Shown: positions 40,838 to 50,302 of the stretch, piece by piece
How positions within the stretch are numbered: position 1 is the first letter of the stretch
Layout of the letters: every line of letters starts with the position of its first letter
NCBI GenBank assembly: GCA_947497245.1
Contig: CANMFO010000002.1
Location: forward strand, 62,001-126,000
DNA length: 64,000 nt
Source: an uncultured Flavobacteriaceae bacterium
GTDB lineage: Bacteria > Bacteroidota > Bacteroidia > Flavobacteriales > Flavobacteriaceae
Direction of reading: 5' to 3'
Notes under the pieces: model-generated
The model's input: the letters and a program-made list of their open reading frames with translations, nothing else
Databases searched by the model: none
What the model was told of the DNA's origin: nothing
Position numbers and translations under genes: made by a program

Positions 40838-43228
40838 ATGGTCAAACATCATATTAAATCAGCCATGCGCACCTTTGCCAAGAGCAAGGTTTTTACCGCT
40901 ATTAACCTTATCGGCCTGACGGTCGGTATGACCGCCATTTTGCTCATTCTGATATGGGCGCAAAATGAGTGGAGTTTTGACCGCTACTATCCCAATGCCA
41001 AAAGGATGTACAGGGTCATTTGCCACTGGGAAGGAAAGGGGGAACATTTGACGCTGCCGACCATCCCAATCCGGCTGCGAGACCTTGCGGCCAGGGAAAT
41101 ACCGGAGGCCCAGGAGTTTTTTATCATGCTGCCGGAAACCTTTCAACGTCCCTTGATCAAAATTACGGATGGAGAAGCGTTCGAAGAGAAAGAACTAGCC
41201 TATCTAAGCGACAATTGGCTACCAGAATTCGGAAATGGGATTGTGAGCGGATCCGTTGCGAGTTATCGGGCCAATACTTTTGGTCTGGCACTCACGGAAG
41301 AACGGGCCAAGAAGTTTTTTGGGGATGTAGACCCTATTGGTAAAACGGTTGAAATATATGGCACCAATTACGAAGTGGAGCTGGTTTTGAAAGACAATCC
41401 TCCCAATTCCAGCTTTCAACAAAAAGTTTTCCTACCACTACGGTCGCACTGGCCGAATCGGCTTACCTATGAAAAAGAACTGAGGTCCTCCAATTACCGG
41501 TTCATAGCTTTTTTCAAGGCATCGGAAACCATTGATCTCGAAAGCGTCGAAGAAAAGTTCACGCGTTTAATGGGCCAGATCGATCAGAACAAACCCACTT
41601 CCTGTTCTGTATTTGCCCTGACGGATATGCGATTTCAACAAGGTATTGCCGATGATATTTTTCAACACCAAAAAAAAGCAGCGGTTAACATATTCGCACT
41701 CATTGGTCTGATCATTTTACTGGCAGCGATCCTTAATTACATAAACCTATCGACGGCCACAATCAACAATCGACTTCAAGAGATTGGTATTAGAAAGGTC
41801 ATTGGTGCCAATGCCCGCAATATCTTTTTCCAAGTGGTCACAGAATCGGTTATCATCAGCATTGTGAGCTTTGTACTCTCACTGGTCGCGGTATATTGTT
41901 TTATGCCCTTTTTATCCCGATATACCGGGCTGGCCCTACGACTTGACTTGACCAATGGATACATTTGGTCATTGCTTGCGTCCATCCTGCTACTTGCAAT
42001 GCTCATCGCCTCATTGTATCCGGCCATCCTTCATGCCGGACTTAAACCCATTCAACTAATGGGCAAGGGAGAGACATCCTCAAAGGGAGGAAGGCTCCGA
42101 AAAATTTTAGTGGTCAGTCAATTTACCGCCGCCATCGTCGTATTAATCGGTGCCGTAGCGATCTATCAACAACTTCAATTCATCCAAGATGCCGAAGTGG
42201 GGTATGATCGGGAGCAAGTCATAAGTCTTAAACTGAAGTACACTGCCGGGGATAATTTCGGAAGGAATTTGGATGATTTCAAGATATTGAAGCAGGAGTT
42301 GGAACAAACCCGGGGAATTGAGTCGATTGCCATTGCCGACCGGGATGTTACCAATGTCAACAACAGAAATAGCGGCACTTTAAAATGGGAGGGTAAACCC
42401 GTGGATCAATCGGTAATCGTATCGCAGCTTCGGGCCGATGAAGACCTTATCTCCGTGTTTGATCTAAAACTGGATAGAGGGCGATGGTTTTTACCGGAAA
42501 ATACAGGCGACAAGAACAATATAATCGTCAATGAAACGGCTGTCAAAACACTGGGTATACCCGAACCTGTTGTAGGGCGTTGGTCAAGTTTTCAGGGAAG
42601 GGAGGGCCAAATAATAGGAGTTGTCAAGGATTTTCACTTCGACGACTTTCATCAATCCATAGAACCGCTGGTCATTTGGCACAATGGGGGCCGGGGACCT
42701 GTCATATTGGCCAAATTACAGGCAGGCGAACTCGCTCAAACCCTAGTCCGGATGGAACAGAAATTCAAACGGTTTTTTCCCGATAAACCCTTTGAATATG
42801 TCTTTCTGGACGATACATTTTTGCAAATGCATCAAGCGGATACCAAAGCCAGTGCTCTGTTGCAAATTTTTACGGGTATCATTGTCTTCATATCTTGTTT
42901 GGGTCTGCTCGCTCTGACCGTATTCGATGTACAAAGACGCCAAAGGGAAATGGCTATCCGAAAGGTCCTCGGGGCCGGCATGGCACACGTTGTTGAGCAA
43001 CTCGTTAAAAATTATGTGACCTATTTCAGCATGTCTTTTACACTTGCCATTCCCATTGCTTTTTATTTCCTGCAAAAATGGCTTGAAAATTTTGCCTACC
43101 ATGTAGAAATATCGGTATGGATGTTCCTTATTCCCGGATTGATCGTCTTTTCGATCGCTATGTTTACAATGAGTTATCACAGTGTTAAAGTGGCTCTGAC
43201 GAATCCGGTGAATGCCCTAAGACAGTGA
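40838..43228 (+). CDS. MacB/FtsX-type ABC transporter permease
   Basis: About 796 residues from the ATG at 40838; a GTG at 40823 would add five. Architecture of the Bacteroidota macrolide-type permeases: a membrane helix at about 18-40 (VFTAINLIGLTVGMTAILLILIWA), a periplasmic MacB-PCD domain (about 40-270), three FtsX helices (about 280-400), a fourth near 420, a second periplasmic domain (about 440-660) and a final FtsX repeat (about 675-795, with VQRRQREMAIRKVLGAGMAHV). No ATPase gene lies beside it, so it must use one encoded elsewhere. Substrate unknown. Confidence 0.87.
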   Translation: MVKHHIKSAMRTFAKSKVFTAINLIGLTVGMTAILLILIWAQNEWSFDRYYPNAKRMYRVICHWEGKGEHLTLPTIPIRLRDLAAREIPEAQEFFIMLPETFQRPLIKITDGEAFEEKELAYLSDNWLPEFGNGIVSGSVASYRANTFGLALTEERAKKFFGDVDPIGKTVEIYGTNYEVELVLKDNPPNSSFQQKVFLPLRSHWPNRLTYEKELRSSNYRFIAFFKASETIDLESVEEKFTRLMGQIDQNKPTSCSVFALTDMRFQQGIADDIFQHQKKAAVNIFALIGLIILLAAILNYINLSTATINNRLQEIGIRKVIGANARNIFFQVVTESVIISIVSFVLSLVAVYCFMPFLSRYTGLALRLDLTNGYIWSLLASILLLAMLIASLYPAILHAGLKPIQLMGKGETSSKGGRLRKILVVSQFTAAIVVLIGAVAIYQQLQFIQDAEVGYDREQVISLKLKYTAGDNFGRNLDDFKILKQELEQTRGIESIAIADRDVTNVNNRNSGTLKWEGKPVDQSVIVSQLRADEDLISVFDLKLDRGRWFLPENTGDKNNIIVNETAVKTLGIPEPVVGRWSSFQGREGQIIGVVKDFHFDDFHQSIEPLVIWHNGGRGPVILAKLQAGELAQTLVRMEQKFKRFFPDKPFEYVFLDDTFLQMHQADTKASALLQIFTGIIVFISCLGLLALTVFDVQRRQREMAIRKVLGAGMAHVVEQLVKNYVTYFSMSFTLAIPIAFYFLQKWLENFAYHVEISVWMFLIPGLIVFSIAMFTMSYHSVKVALTNPVNALRQ

Positions 43229-43429
43229 CCTTCCCGACAGAAAGTTTACGGGTTAAATGTATCGTATGGTCTGGAAGAACCTGCAGGTATCAGGGCCAAA
43301 ATCGCTCAAGATGCTTATTTTTGGTATCGCGATCGGACGAGGACGTATGAAAAGAGGGTACCCGTTAACATATTTCCAGAAATCGGCCGGCAACGATATC
43401 CAATTATTAGGTACTATTAGAAAACAGGA

Positions 43430-43855
43430 ATGGAAGTATTTTTTTATGGCTTGTTTATGGATGGCAACATTCTAAGGAAAAATGGAATTAGACCATCAAA
43501 TCCAAGAAAGGGTCACCTGGATGACTATGCCTTGAAAATTGGAAATCGGGCCTCATTGATTCCTTGCAAGAATGAAAGATCATATGGAATAGTGATGAGC
43601 ATCGATAAAGACGCGGTACATAATCTATATGCCGAAGCCAGTGTAGCTGACTATATTCCGGAGGAAGTCAATATTGTTACCAATACCAATGAGTCCATTG
43701 CGGCAATATGTTACAATCTTCCTGCCGAATCATTGACGGGAGCCAATGAGCTGTACGCCATATCCCTATATCAATTGGCAAAAAAAGAGGGGTTCCCGGA
43801 GGATTATTTGGAGAAGATCAAAAAGATGGCAAAAACAACATCTAACAAAAAATAA
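43430..43855 (+). CDS. Gamma-glutamylcyclotransferase-like protein
   Basis: 141 residues of the GGCT/AIG2 fold: EVFFYGLFMDGNILRKNG (about 2-19, the Y-G-x-x-M substrate loop), LDDYALKIGNRASLIPCKNERSYGIV, then HNLYAEASVADYIPEEVNIV (about 65-84). The usual acidic catalytic residue near 70-80 is probably E70. It would convert gamma-glutamyl dipeptides to 5-oxoproline, but members with other functions exist. It follows the permease gene by 200 bp; the gap holds no supported gene. Confidence 0.72.
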   Translation: MEVFFYGLFMDGNILRKNGIRPSNPRKGHLDDYALKIGNRASLIPCKNERSYGIVMSIDKDAVHNLYAEASVADYIPEEVNIVTNTNESIAAICYNLPAESLTGANELYAISLYQLAKKEGFPEDYLEKIKKMAKTTSNKK

Positions 43856-44252
43856 CACCGTGAAAACGGGCGTTTGTTCGAGACTTTTGAACAACTTAAT
43901 GGCCGCTGCCAACAATACCTCCGATGAAAAGCCCTAGTCCGTTCCAATGGCCATCGCAACTTTAAAGCCCGGGCAAACGAGAGGTAGCTTCGGCCCATGG
44001 GCGCCAAGGATTTCGGAACCGTTGAATTGTGTATCTTTAGGACAATGCGTGCATGCCGTTTGGCGAATGGGCCGGAACCGCTCCCGTTTATAGTCCATCG
44101 TATGGACCAATGTTGTTTTTACCTGGGCTGCCATGGGACTTTGGGTTCGCTTCTGGACCCTTTTAAACTTCGGATAAACGATACATTTCCAACGGGTATC
44201 GCCATCGCTATATTTTATGGCCCACCGGGCAATGTAACATAATTGTACCGAC
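43856..44252. other. Intergenic region upstream of GMC operon
   Basis: No frame or RNA supported. TATCTTTA at 44032-44039 is one base off the -7 consensus and could be a promoter of the small-subunit/GMC operon, but no good -33 element is present. A 122-codon minus-strand frame (43934-44302) ends in the next gene and matches nothing. Confidence 0.4.
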
Positions 44253-44636
44253 ATGAAAAGAGGGGAATTTATTTTAACAGCGGCTTCCGGAATGGCCACC
44301 ATCGTGGTTCCCCTGGGTTTTTATGGTTGTGGCGACATGAAGTACGAGGGTGCCATGGCCCGGCCGATGGCACTTTCCAATATCTGGGATGCCCGGACCA
44401 TGGCCGAAATGGGCGAGCTTTACAAAAAACGGTACCCTGGGGAAAACACCGTACAAAAATTGGTCGGACTTTTATCGGAAGGAGCTCCCATTGAAAAGAA
44501 CGGGCTTTCCGAAACCCTGACTTCCCGGATCGAGGAAGATTTTAGAACGGGCAGGACGCTGACCCTGGATGGGTGGATCCTCTCGGTGACGGAGGCCCGC
44601 CAGTGCGCACTTTTTTCATTGGCCCAACCTAAATGA
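44253..44636 (+). CDS. Small subunit of GMC-type dehydrogenase (gluconate 2-dehydrogenase subunit 3-like)
   Basis: 127 residues. The N-terminus MKRGEFILTAASGMATIVVPLGFYGCG is a Tat-like or lipoprotein-like leader (single R, hydrophobic run, Cys at 26). The C-terminal LDGWILSVTEARQCALFSL (about 105-123) is the hallmark of the small subunits that accompany exported FAD-GMC dehydrogenases. It starts 7 bp before the GMC gene, so a two-gene operon is clear. Such small subunits serve in folding or Tat co-export of the large subunit. The substrate of the complex is not known. Confidence 0.75.
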   Translation: MKRGEFILTAASGMATIVVPLGFYGCGDMKYEGAMARPMALSNIWDARTMAEMGELYKKRYPGENTVQKLVGLLSEGAPIEKNGLSETLTSRIEEDFRTGRTLTLDGWILSVTEARQCALFSLAQPK

Positions 44637-44643
44637 CCGCAGC

Positions 44644-46176
44644 ATGCACATTGACGCAAGAATTCTGAAGGACAACGCACTCATTGAGGGCGATATTTGC
44701 ATCATAGGGGCCGGAACGGCCGGTATCAGCATCGCCCTGGATTGGATCGGTACCCGTCATAAAGTGATCCTCCTGGAAGGTGGGGGTTTTGAATACGACG
44801 ACCGGGTACAAGACCTGTACTCTGGGGAAACCACCGGCCAAAAGTACTATCCCCTGAAATCGACGCGTTTGCACTACTTTGGGGGCACCACCGGGCATTG
44901 GGCGGGAATGTGTTCCCCCTATGACCCCATTGACTTCATCGAACGGGATTGGGTTCCCGAAAGCGGATGGCCCATTTCGAGGGAAGACCTGGACCCCTTT
45001 TACGCCCGGGCACATGAGACCCTTCAATTGGGTCCCTACAACTACGATTTTAACTATTGGAAGTTCCAGTTGCCCCATTTGGTTCCGTTCCCCTTGGACA
45101 AAAAGGTAATTTGGAACAAAATGTGGCAGTTCAGTACGGCCCGATTCAATGATCTGTACGGCGATGCCATTACCGGGGCCAGGAACGTTCATTTGTATAC
45201 CTATGCCAATGTGGTCGATATTATCGCAAATGAAAACCTTGGCGAGATCAAGGAGGTACTCGTCAGGAACCATACCGGAAAAACGTATAGGGCCAGGGCA
45301 AAACGGTTTATCCTGGCCTGTGGTGCCATCCAAAATGCCAGGCTATTGCTGGCCTCCAATTCCCAATTACCGCAAGGTTTGGGCAATACCCATGATCTTG
45401 TCGGACGCTATTTCATGGAACATCTCGAACATGCGTCGGCCGAATTGTGGCTTTCAAGGCCCTTTCCCACCAATTTATACAGCTGGGGCCGGGGGACCCT
45501 TGCTTCCGCAGAATTGGCGATTACCGAGCAAGCGCAGACCGAAAATAGGATCCTCAACGGAACGGTCTCCCTTTTTCCCCTTGCCCTGGGCCGCGGTCTC
45601 CAATCGGAGATGGACGTTTGGAACAATGAAGATCCTCGAAAGTCGGCGGAAAGATTTTGGAAGGTCATATCCGACGCCAGGGCAGCTGCAAAAAAGGTTA
45701 CGGAAGGGCGTATTTCCAGAGCCTTTCAATTGCACACCCGTATTGAGCAGGCCCCGAACCCCAACTCCCGGGTGACCCTATCATCGGAGAAAGATGCCCT
45801 GGGCGTACCAAAAACAAAGCTCCATTGGGAGCTTACCGATCTGGACAAGAACAGTATCCGACGCATCTATCAACTTCTCGGCCAGCAAATGGGCATTGCG
45901 GGATTGGGGCGGGTTCGGCTCAACGAATTTTTGCGCGATGAAAAGGATATGTCATGGCCGTCGGACCTCAATGCCGGATGGCACCATATGGGCACGACAA
46001 GAATGAACGATGACCCGAAGAAAGGGGTTGTAAACGCCGATTGCCAGGTGCATGGCCTTTCCAATTTATATGTGGCCGGCTCCGGATGCTATGCGACCTC
46101 CGGGGCCCCGAACCCCACCCTGACCCTGGTCGCGCTATCCCTGCGGTTGTCCGATTTTGTAAAGGGGAAAATATAG
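44644..46176 (+). CDS. GMC-family FAD-dependent oxidoreductase
   Basis: 510 residues. The Rossmann FAD site is GDICIIGAGTAGISIALDW (about 17-35) with the ribose-binding ILLEGGGFEYD (about 43-53). The FAD-attachment region is GGTTGHWAGMCSPYDP (about 80-95). The C-terminus WHHMGTTRMNDDPKKG...NLYVAGSGCYATSGAPNPTLTLVAL (about 445-502) carries the catalytic H and N. No signal peptide of its own, so it is probably co-exported with the small subunit. It oxidises a sugar, polyol or similar alcohol; substrate unknown. Confidence 0.9.
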   Translation: MHIDARILKDNALIEGDICIIGAGTAGISIALDWIGTRHKVILLEGGGFEYDDRVQDLYSGETTGQKYYPLKSTRLHYFGGTTGHWAGMCSPYDPIDFIERDWVPESGWPISREDLDPFYARAHETLQLGPYNYDFNYWKFQLPHLVPFPLDKKVIWNKMWQFSTARFNDLYGDAITGARNVHLYTYANVVDIIANENLGEIKEVLVRNHTGKTYRARAKRFILACGAIQNARLLLASNSQLPQGLGNTHDLVGRYFMEHLEHASAELWLSRPFPTNLYSWGRGTLASAELAITEQAQTENRILNGTVSLFPLALGRGLQSEMDVWNNEDPRKSAERFWKVISDARAAAKKVTEGRISRAFQLHTRIEQAPNPNSRVTLSSEKDALGVPKTKLHWELTDLDKNSIRRIYQLLGQQMGIAGLGRVRLNEFLRDEKDMSWPSDLNAGWHHMGTTRMNDDPKKGVVNADCQVHGLSNLYVAGSGCYATSGAPNPTLTLVALSLRLSDFVKGKI

Positions 46177-46543
46177 GGTCTTGACCTTACAAACTTCAGG
46201 GCAAGGTCTGGAAACAGTATTTCTTTTACAAGAATATTTTTGTGGTACCGCCCGTTGAACAGTCAGGAATGTATAATGCATTTGAATCCAGGGAACTGTG
46301 GCCCAAGAGTTTTTAAAAGGGTCCGTAACCAACTGAAGAGGAAGTCCAACGAACTTCAATTCATCCCGAGGTAGGATATGGCAGCTTAAAACTGCTTTCC
46401 CGCCCTTGATACGGCCCTTAAAAGGTTTGGGAACGGAAGGGTCGAAATAGGACGCCCGTTTTCAGGGACCGGTGAAAAATAATGGAAAACAGGGAGCGGA
46501 AGTGTCTCGACCCGGTCACTTTTGGTAGTCGTTAATTTGCGTT
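46177..46543. other. Intergenic region, nothing recognised
   Basis: 367 bp between the convergent GMC gene and a minus-strand gene. No frame, RNA or clear hairpin with a T-run was found. Confidence 0.4.
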
Positions 46544-46981
46544 CTAGTTCCTGTTTTGTTTGGCGGATTCCTCTATTTCATCATCCAAATTAACATCCCA
46601 ATTCAGGTTCTGCACCTGCCATTTATCGTTTGGTCTATATAGGACAAAAGTGATTCGAATAGGTTGTCGGTCATATCGAACCAGATAGCTAATGAGCTTT
46701 AGATGTACTCCGATACTTTTTTCGGTAATCACTTCGTGACCATAATAATCCCCAATTAAGGGCAGTATGTCCTTGAACTTGGTTTTCACGCTCTCCACGC
46801 CATCCAAGTTTCGTTCCATCCATTTATTCGTAGAAAACGCATAGTCCATCGCTTCCATGGGATCGGTCTGGAAAATGCGAAAAAATTCGTTTGGAATATC
46901 CTTTTCGGAATGCTGCGCTTTTAGGTCTGTTATGAATACGATCGAAATCGTCAAAACTAGTAAGGTAATTTTTTGGCTCAT
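46544..46981 (-). CDS. Secreted protein of unknown function
   Basis: 145 residues. The signal peptide (about 1-22, ending LKAQ) precedes a small alpha/beta domain: PNEFFRIFQTDPMEAMDYAFSTNKWM (about 30-55), HEVITEKSIGVHLKLISYLVRYDRQPIRITFVLYRPNDKWQVQNLNWD (about 83-131). The strand-rich C-terminal half with W-Q-V-x-N-L-x-W is reminiscent of NTF2-like or DUF4019-type exported domains, but no family is confirmed. Lone gene. Confidence 0.6.
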   Translation of the reverse strand: MSQKITLLVLTISIVFITDLKAQHSEKDIPNEFFRIFQTDPMEAMDYAFSTNKWMERNLDGVESVKTKFKDILPLIGDYYGHEVITEKSIGVHLKLISYLVRYDRQPIRITFVLYRPNDKWQVQNLNWDVNLDDEIEESAKQNRN

Positions 46982-47209
46982 ATGTTTTACATGCTTTTGG
47001 AACTATTGGACATCGGGAAAACTCCGCATATCGGAATTATTGGGAATAAAAATAACACTCTTTTGGCAGCAATCCGAACCTTTGCGATGGAATGGCCGTG
47101 CCCTATCTTATGAGAACGGGGGACTGTGGGAAGAGAACGTGGCGTAAAAGACTTCCCAAAAACTTTTTCGGGTCGCTGAAATTCGTATATTTAAATAAAC
47201 ACTTTTTAG

Positions 47210-47383
47210 ATGGCAAAACTACCGGAAAATTATGCAAAGCTCTGTGAACAGCGGGAATACCACAGAAAGCAGTTCTTAAAATTGGACGCACTCCTAAAGC
47301 AGGCGGACAGGGAGTTCTTCATTGTCAACCAGTCTTTTACAAAGGACCAGCGGAACGTGGGCAACTATATAAAGGAGTCTTGA
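47210..47383 (+). CDS. 57-residue small protein, unannotated type
   Basis: ATG at 47210 to TGA at 47381-47383, starting MAKLPENYAKL. The codons look natural for this genome. The protein is highly charged and helical: QREYHRKQFLKLDALLKQADREF has a heptad-like hydrophobic pattern, so a small coiled coil is possible. An AT-rich stretch with TATATTTA at 47187-47194, one base off the -7 consensus, lies 16 bp before it. It ends about 100 bp before the AraC-type regulator on the same strand. Unrecognised, but the coding pattern is good. Confidence 0.55.
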   Translation: MAKLPENYAKLCEQREYHRKQFLKLDALLKQADREFFIVNQSFTKDQRNVGNYIKES

Positions 47384-47485
47384 GAGAAAAGGAATAAGAT
47401 TCCTTGGACCCGTATTTCCAAAATAGGGATATGGCAACTTGCTACCATAGAATTGCGGTGTGGCATTTGAAAAAACAGAATAGCA

Positions 47486-48886
47486 GTGAACCGAACAAGA
47501 CGGGAATATCTCAAACGAATACATTTCGTCTTGGATTTTATCGAAACCAACCTCGATTCGGACCTGTCGCTGGAACGGCTCTCCAAAAAGGCCCATTACT
47601 CACCGTACCATTTTCATAGAATATTCGCAACGGTAGTTGGCGAAAAATTAAACGAACTGGTCAACAGAAAACGGATTGAGCGCATCGCCTCAATACTGCT
47701 TGTTGAGCAAAATGTACCTTTAAAGGACCTGGTCTACACCTACGGTTTCAATAGTGATACTTCCTTTTCAAGGGCATTTAAAAAGTACTATGGCGTAAGT
47801 CCGACCAAATTTAAATCAGAAGGAAAGCAAGTACTTAGCAAGATTGGTATAGCGCCTTTTTCTTCCAAAAAATACATTTGTTCCATTGCTAACATTAAAC
47901 AATGGATTGAAATGAACGCACAGATCATAGTAAAGGAACTGCCGGAAATAAAACTTGCCGGCATATCGCATATTGGAGAATTCGAAAAGATGGGCGATAT
48001 GTATCAAAGGTTGATGGAATGGGGGCACCGGAAAGAAGTTTGGGCCACTTCGAATTTTAAGGCCCTTACCCTATATCACGACAATCCCAACGTCACCCAA
48101 ACCCCAAAATTGAGATTTAGTGCCTGTGCGACGATCGGCAAGGACATCAAAGCGGACGGGGAAATCAGACCGATCACTTTGCGAAAGGGCATTTATGCCG
48201 TGGGCCATTTTGAGATTGCGGCGGAAGAAATTTCAAGAGCGTGGAAAGGCATGTGCCTCTGGGTCATTGAAAACGGACATGAATTCAGGGACGGGGATTA
48301 TTTTGAAATGTATCACAATGACCATAGGACCCATCCTGGACAAAAATTCATATTGGACATCTGTATCCCTCTAGAAAGAAAGGATACCATGGAACCCGGC
48401 AGACCGCTGCAAATGGATTTGTCCGGTTTCAAGGAAAAGGCCCAACCGGCCGGAACGCAATTGGATTACCATCATTTGATAGGTTATATGAAAGAATTAA
48501 GGGCCTTTTTTCACAGGGAACATGACGCTCGTTTTAGGTTGGGAAAACTGTACCAGGGGAATCCGGATTTTTCCTATTTCTCTTTGACAACAGAGGGGTT
48601 GAAAGAACAAAAACTAAAATTTGTGATCATCCTAAACCATAAAACGGGGTCTTTTTCAATTTGCTTGTCCGGTCAAAACAAAACTATTCGAAAAAGGTAT
48701 TGGGAGATGTTCAAGGGCAGTGATTGGAAACAATATCACCTGGCCGAATCGATCCATGATAGCCTGTGCATTATTGACCAGACCCTTGTGGAGAAACCCG
48801 ATTTTGGCAACAAAGGGAATTTGATGGGCCAAATTGAAAGGGAATCGTTAAAGTTCATAAATGAAATCAGTGCTCTACTTGAATAA
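47486..48886 (+). CDS. AraC-type regulator fused to GyrI-like and DUF7000 domains
   Basis: 466 residues from a GTG start at 47486; no in-frame ATG precedes the DNA-binding domain. Residues 1-110 are an AraC helix-turn-helix pair (LERLSKKAHYSPYHFHRIF and FNSDTSFSRAFKKYYGVSP). About 150-305 form a GyrI-like small-molecule-binding domain (KLAGISHIGEFEKMGDMYQRL, KGIYAVGHFEIAAEEI, KFILDICIPLER). The last ~135 residues (MKELRAFFHREHDARFRLGKLYQGNPDFSYFSL...YWEMFKGSDWKQYHL) match DUF7000. AraC-GyrI fusions are multidrug-sensor regulators; the third domain is an unusual addition. Its target may be the monooxygenase gene downstream. Confidence 0.85.
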   Translation: MNRTRREYLKRIHFVLDFIETNLDSDLSLERLSKKAHYSPYHFHRIFATVVGEKLNELVNRKRIERIASILLVEQNVPLKDLVYTYGFNSDTSFSRAFKKYYGVSPTKFKSEGKQVLSKIGIAPFSSKKYICSIANIKQWIEMNAQIIVKELPEIKLAGISHIGEFEKMGDMYQRLMEWGHRKEVWATSNFKALTLYHDNPNVTQTPKLRFSACATIGKDIKADGEIRPITLRKGIYAVGHFEIAAEEISRAWKGMCLWVIENGHEFRDGDYFEMYHNDHRTHPGQKFILDICIPLERKDTMEPGRPLQMDLSGFKEKAQPAGTQLDYHHLIGYMKELRAFFHREHDARFRLGKLYQGNPDFSYFSLTTEGLKEQKLKFVIILNHKTGSFSICLSGQNKTIRKRYWEMFKGSDWKQYHLAESIHDSLCIIDQTLVEKPDFGNKGNLMGQIERESLKFINEISALLE

Positions 48887-48941
48887 AAAACGACCTATGG
48901 GAATTTTGCGGTATTCCGGTTTTTTTGTTCCGGTTTATTGC

Positions 48942-48967
48942 CATTCCCCGTGGAATGTCCTTTTTTA
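48942..48967 (+). terminator. Intrinsic terminator after AraC-fusion gene
   Basis: CATTCC / GGAATG with a four-base loop (CCGT), followed two bases later by a run of T residues. It lies 55 bp after the stop codon and 45 bp before the next start. Confidence 0.5.
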
Positions 48968-49011
48968 CTAATGTGGCATGCGAGCTATATGTGAATACGG
49001 AAAATTAAAAA

Positions 49012-50172
49012 ATGAACAACATATCAATTATTGGAGGAGGTATTGCAGGATTTGTAACGGCGCTCTGTTTTGAAAAATTGGGAATCTCGTACAGGCTTTA
49101 TGAAAAGGCCAATGTTTTGAAGGCGGTTGGAGCTGGAATCTGGCTTTCACCAAATGCGCTGCAGGTATTTGAATGGATCGATCCGGATTTATTGGAGGAA
49201 ATACAAAACTCGGGAAACACTTTCAACAGAATTTTAGTTGCCGACCATAAACTGAAGCCCATATCGGATTCTGACCAGGATTTCGTTAAACAGAAATTTG
49301 GATACACTACCATGGCCATCCATAGGGGTAAACTGCAAAAGATCCTTTACAATTATTTGGTAAAAGAGCATATCGTTCTGGACAGATCGTTCAAAAAATA
49401 TGTACAGAACAAGGACAGGTCGTATACCCTTGAATTTATGGATGGGGATTCGATCCGTACCAATTCGATTATTGGTGCGGACGGAATCCATTCCCCTATC
49501 AGAAAACAATTGTTCCCCGAAAGTATGATAAGGTATTCTGGACAAAGCTGTTGGAGAGGTGTTGCGGATTATGAAATCGATCCAAAACTGGCCTCCGCGG
49601 GATTTACACTTTGGGGCAAAAAACTTCAATTTGGAGTATCTAAACTAGAGCAGGGAAAAACCTACTGGTTTGCTGTAAAATTGAGTAGGCCCAATCAAAA
49701 AGATGACAAGGAAACACTAAAAACACGATTAACGGAACTATTTTCCGAATATCACCCCATTGCCAACCAATTGATTCAGAATACACCTGCCAATACAATA
49801 ATTCGAACTGATCTATCCGATTTGGAGCTATTGGAAAAATGGCATTCGCATACCATTTGTCTTATCGGTGATGCGGCCCATGGTATGACCCCCGATCTCG
49901 GCCAGGGAGGTGCACAGGCAATTGAAGATGCCTATTATCTATCCCATTTCATAGCTAACACAGAAAGTTTGGAAGTCGCTTTTCACAGATTTTATGATCG
50001 CAGAAAAGCGAAAGTCGAAAAGTTGGTTAAGCAATCCAGAACAACGGCAAGGATTGCAATCACAAATAGACCATTGGAAATCATAAGAAATAGTATCTTA
50101 AGATGCGTCCCCGATAGATTTATGCAAAAGCAAATGATGGCTCTTTATGAAATTGATAGGTTTCATTCGTAA
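49012..50172 (+). CDS. FAD-dependent monooxygenase (UbiH/PHBH-like)
   Basis: 386 residues. The Rossmann motif is SIIGGGIAGFVTALCFEKLGISYRLYEKA (about 5-33) and the second FAD motif is CLIGDAAHGMTPDLGQGGAQAIEDAYYL (about 283-310). The DG-type motif IGADGIHSPIRKQL is at about 153-166. It hydroxylates aromatic or similar substrates with NAD(P)H and O2, or inactivates compounds as TetX-like proteins do. It may belong to the regulon of the adjacent AraC-GyrI regulator. The start region is AT-rich and A-rich, usual for Bacteroidota. Confidence 0.88.
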   Translation: MNNISIIGGGIAGFVTALCFEKLGISYRLYEKANVLKAVGAGIWLSPNALQVFEWIDPDLLEEIQNSGNTFNRILVADHKLKPISDSDQDFVKQKFGYTTMAIHRGKLQKILYNYLVKEHIVLDRSFKKYVQNKDRSYTLEFMDGDSIRTNSIIGADGIHSPIRKQLFPESMIRYSGQSCWRGVADYEIDPKLASAGFTLWGKKLQFGVSKLEQGKTYWFAVKLSRPNQKDDKETLKTRLTELFSEYHPIANQLIQNTPANTIIRTDLSDLELLEKWHSHTICLIGDAAHGMTPDLGQGGAQAIEDAYYLSHFIANTESLEVAFHRFYDRRKAKVEKLVKQSRTTARIAITNRPLEIIRNSILRCVPDRFMQKQMMALYEIDRFHS

Positions 50173-50302
50173 ACATGCTCAAAAGTGTCTATGTGTTGAT
50201 CAGAAAATTGAACGGATAATGGTGATGCCAATGTAAAAACCGGGCCGTAACCAGGAATACAAGCAATGGCGGTTTGGAAAAATGCCCCAAAACTTTTCTC
50301 GG

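Noticed and set aside
43934-44302. 122-codon minus-strand frame upstream of the GMC operon
   Set aside because: No family, overlaps the start of the small-subunit gene.
44629-45333. 234-codon frame antisense to the GMC gene
   Set aside because: The GMC motifs fix the plus-strand frame.
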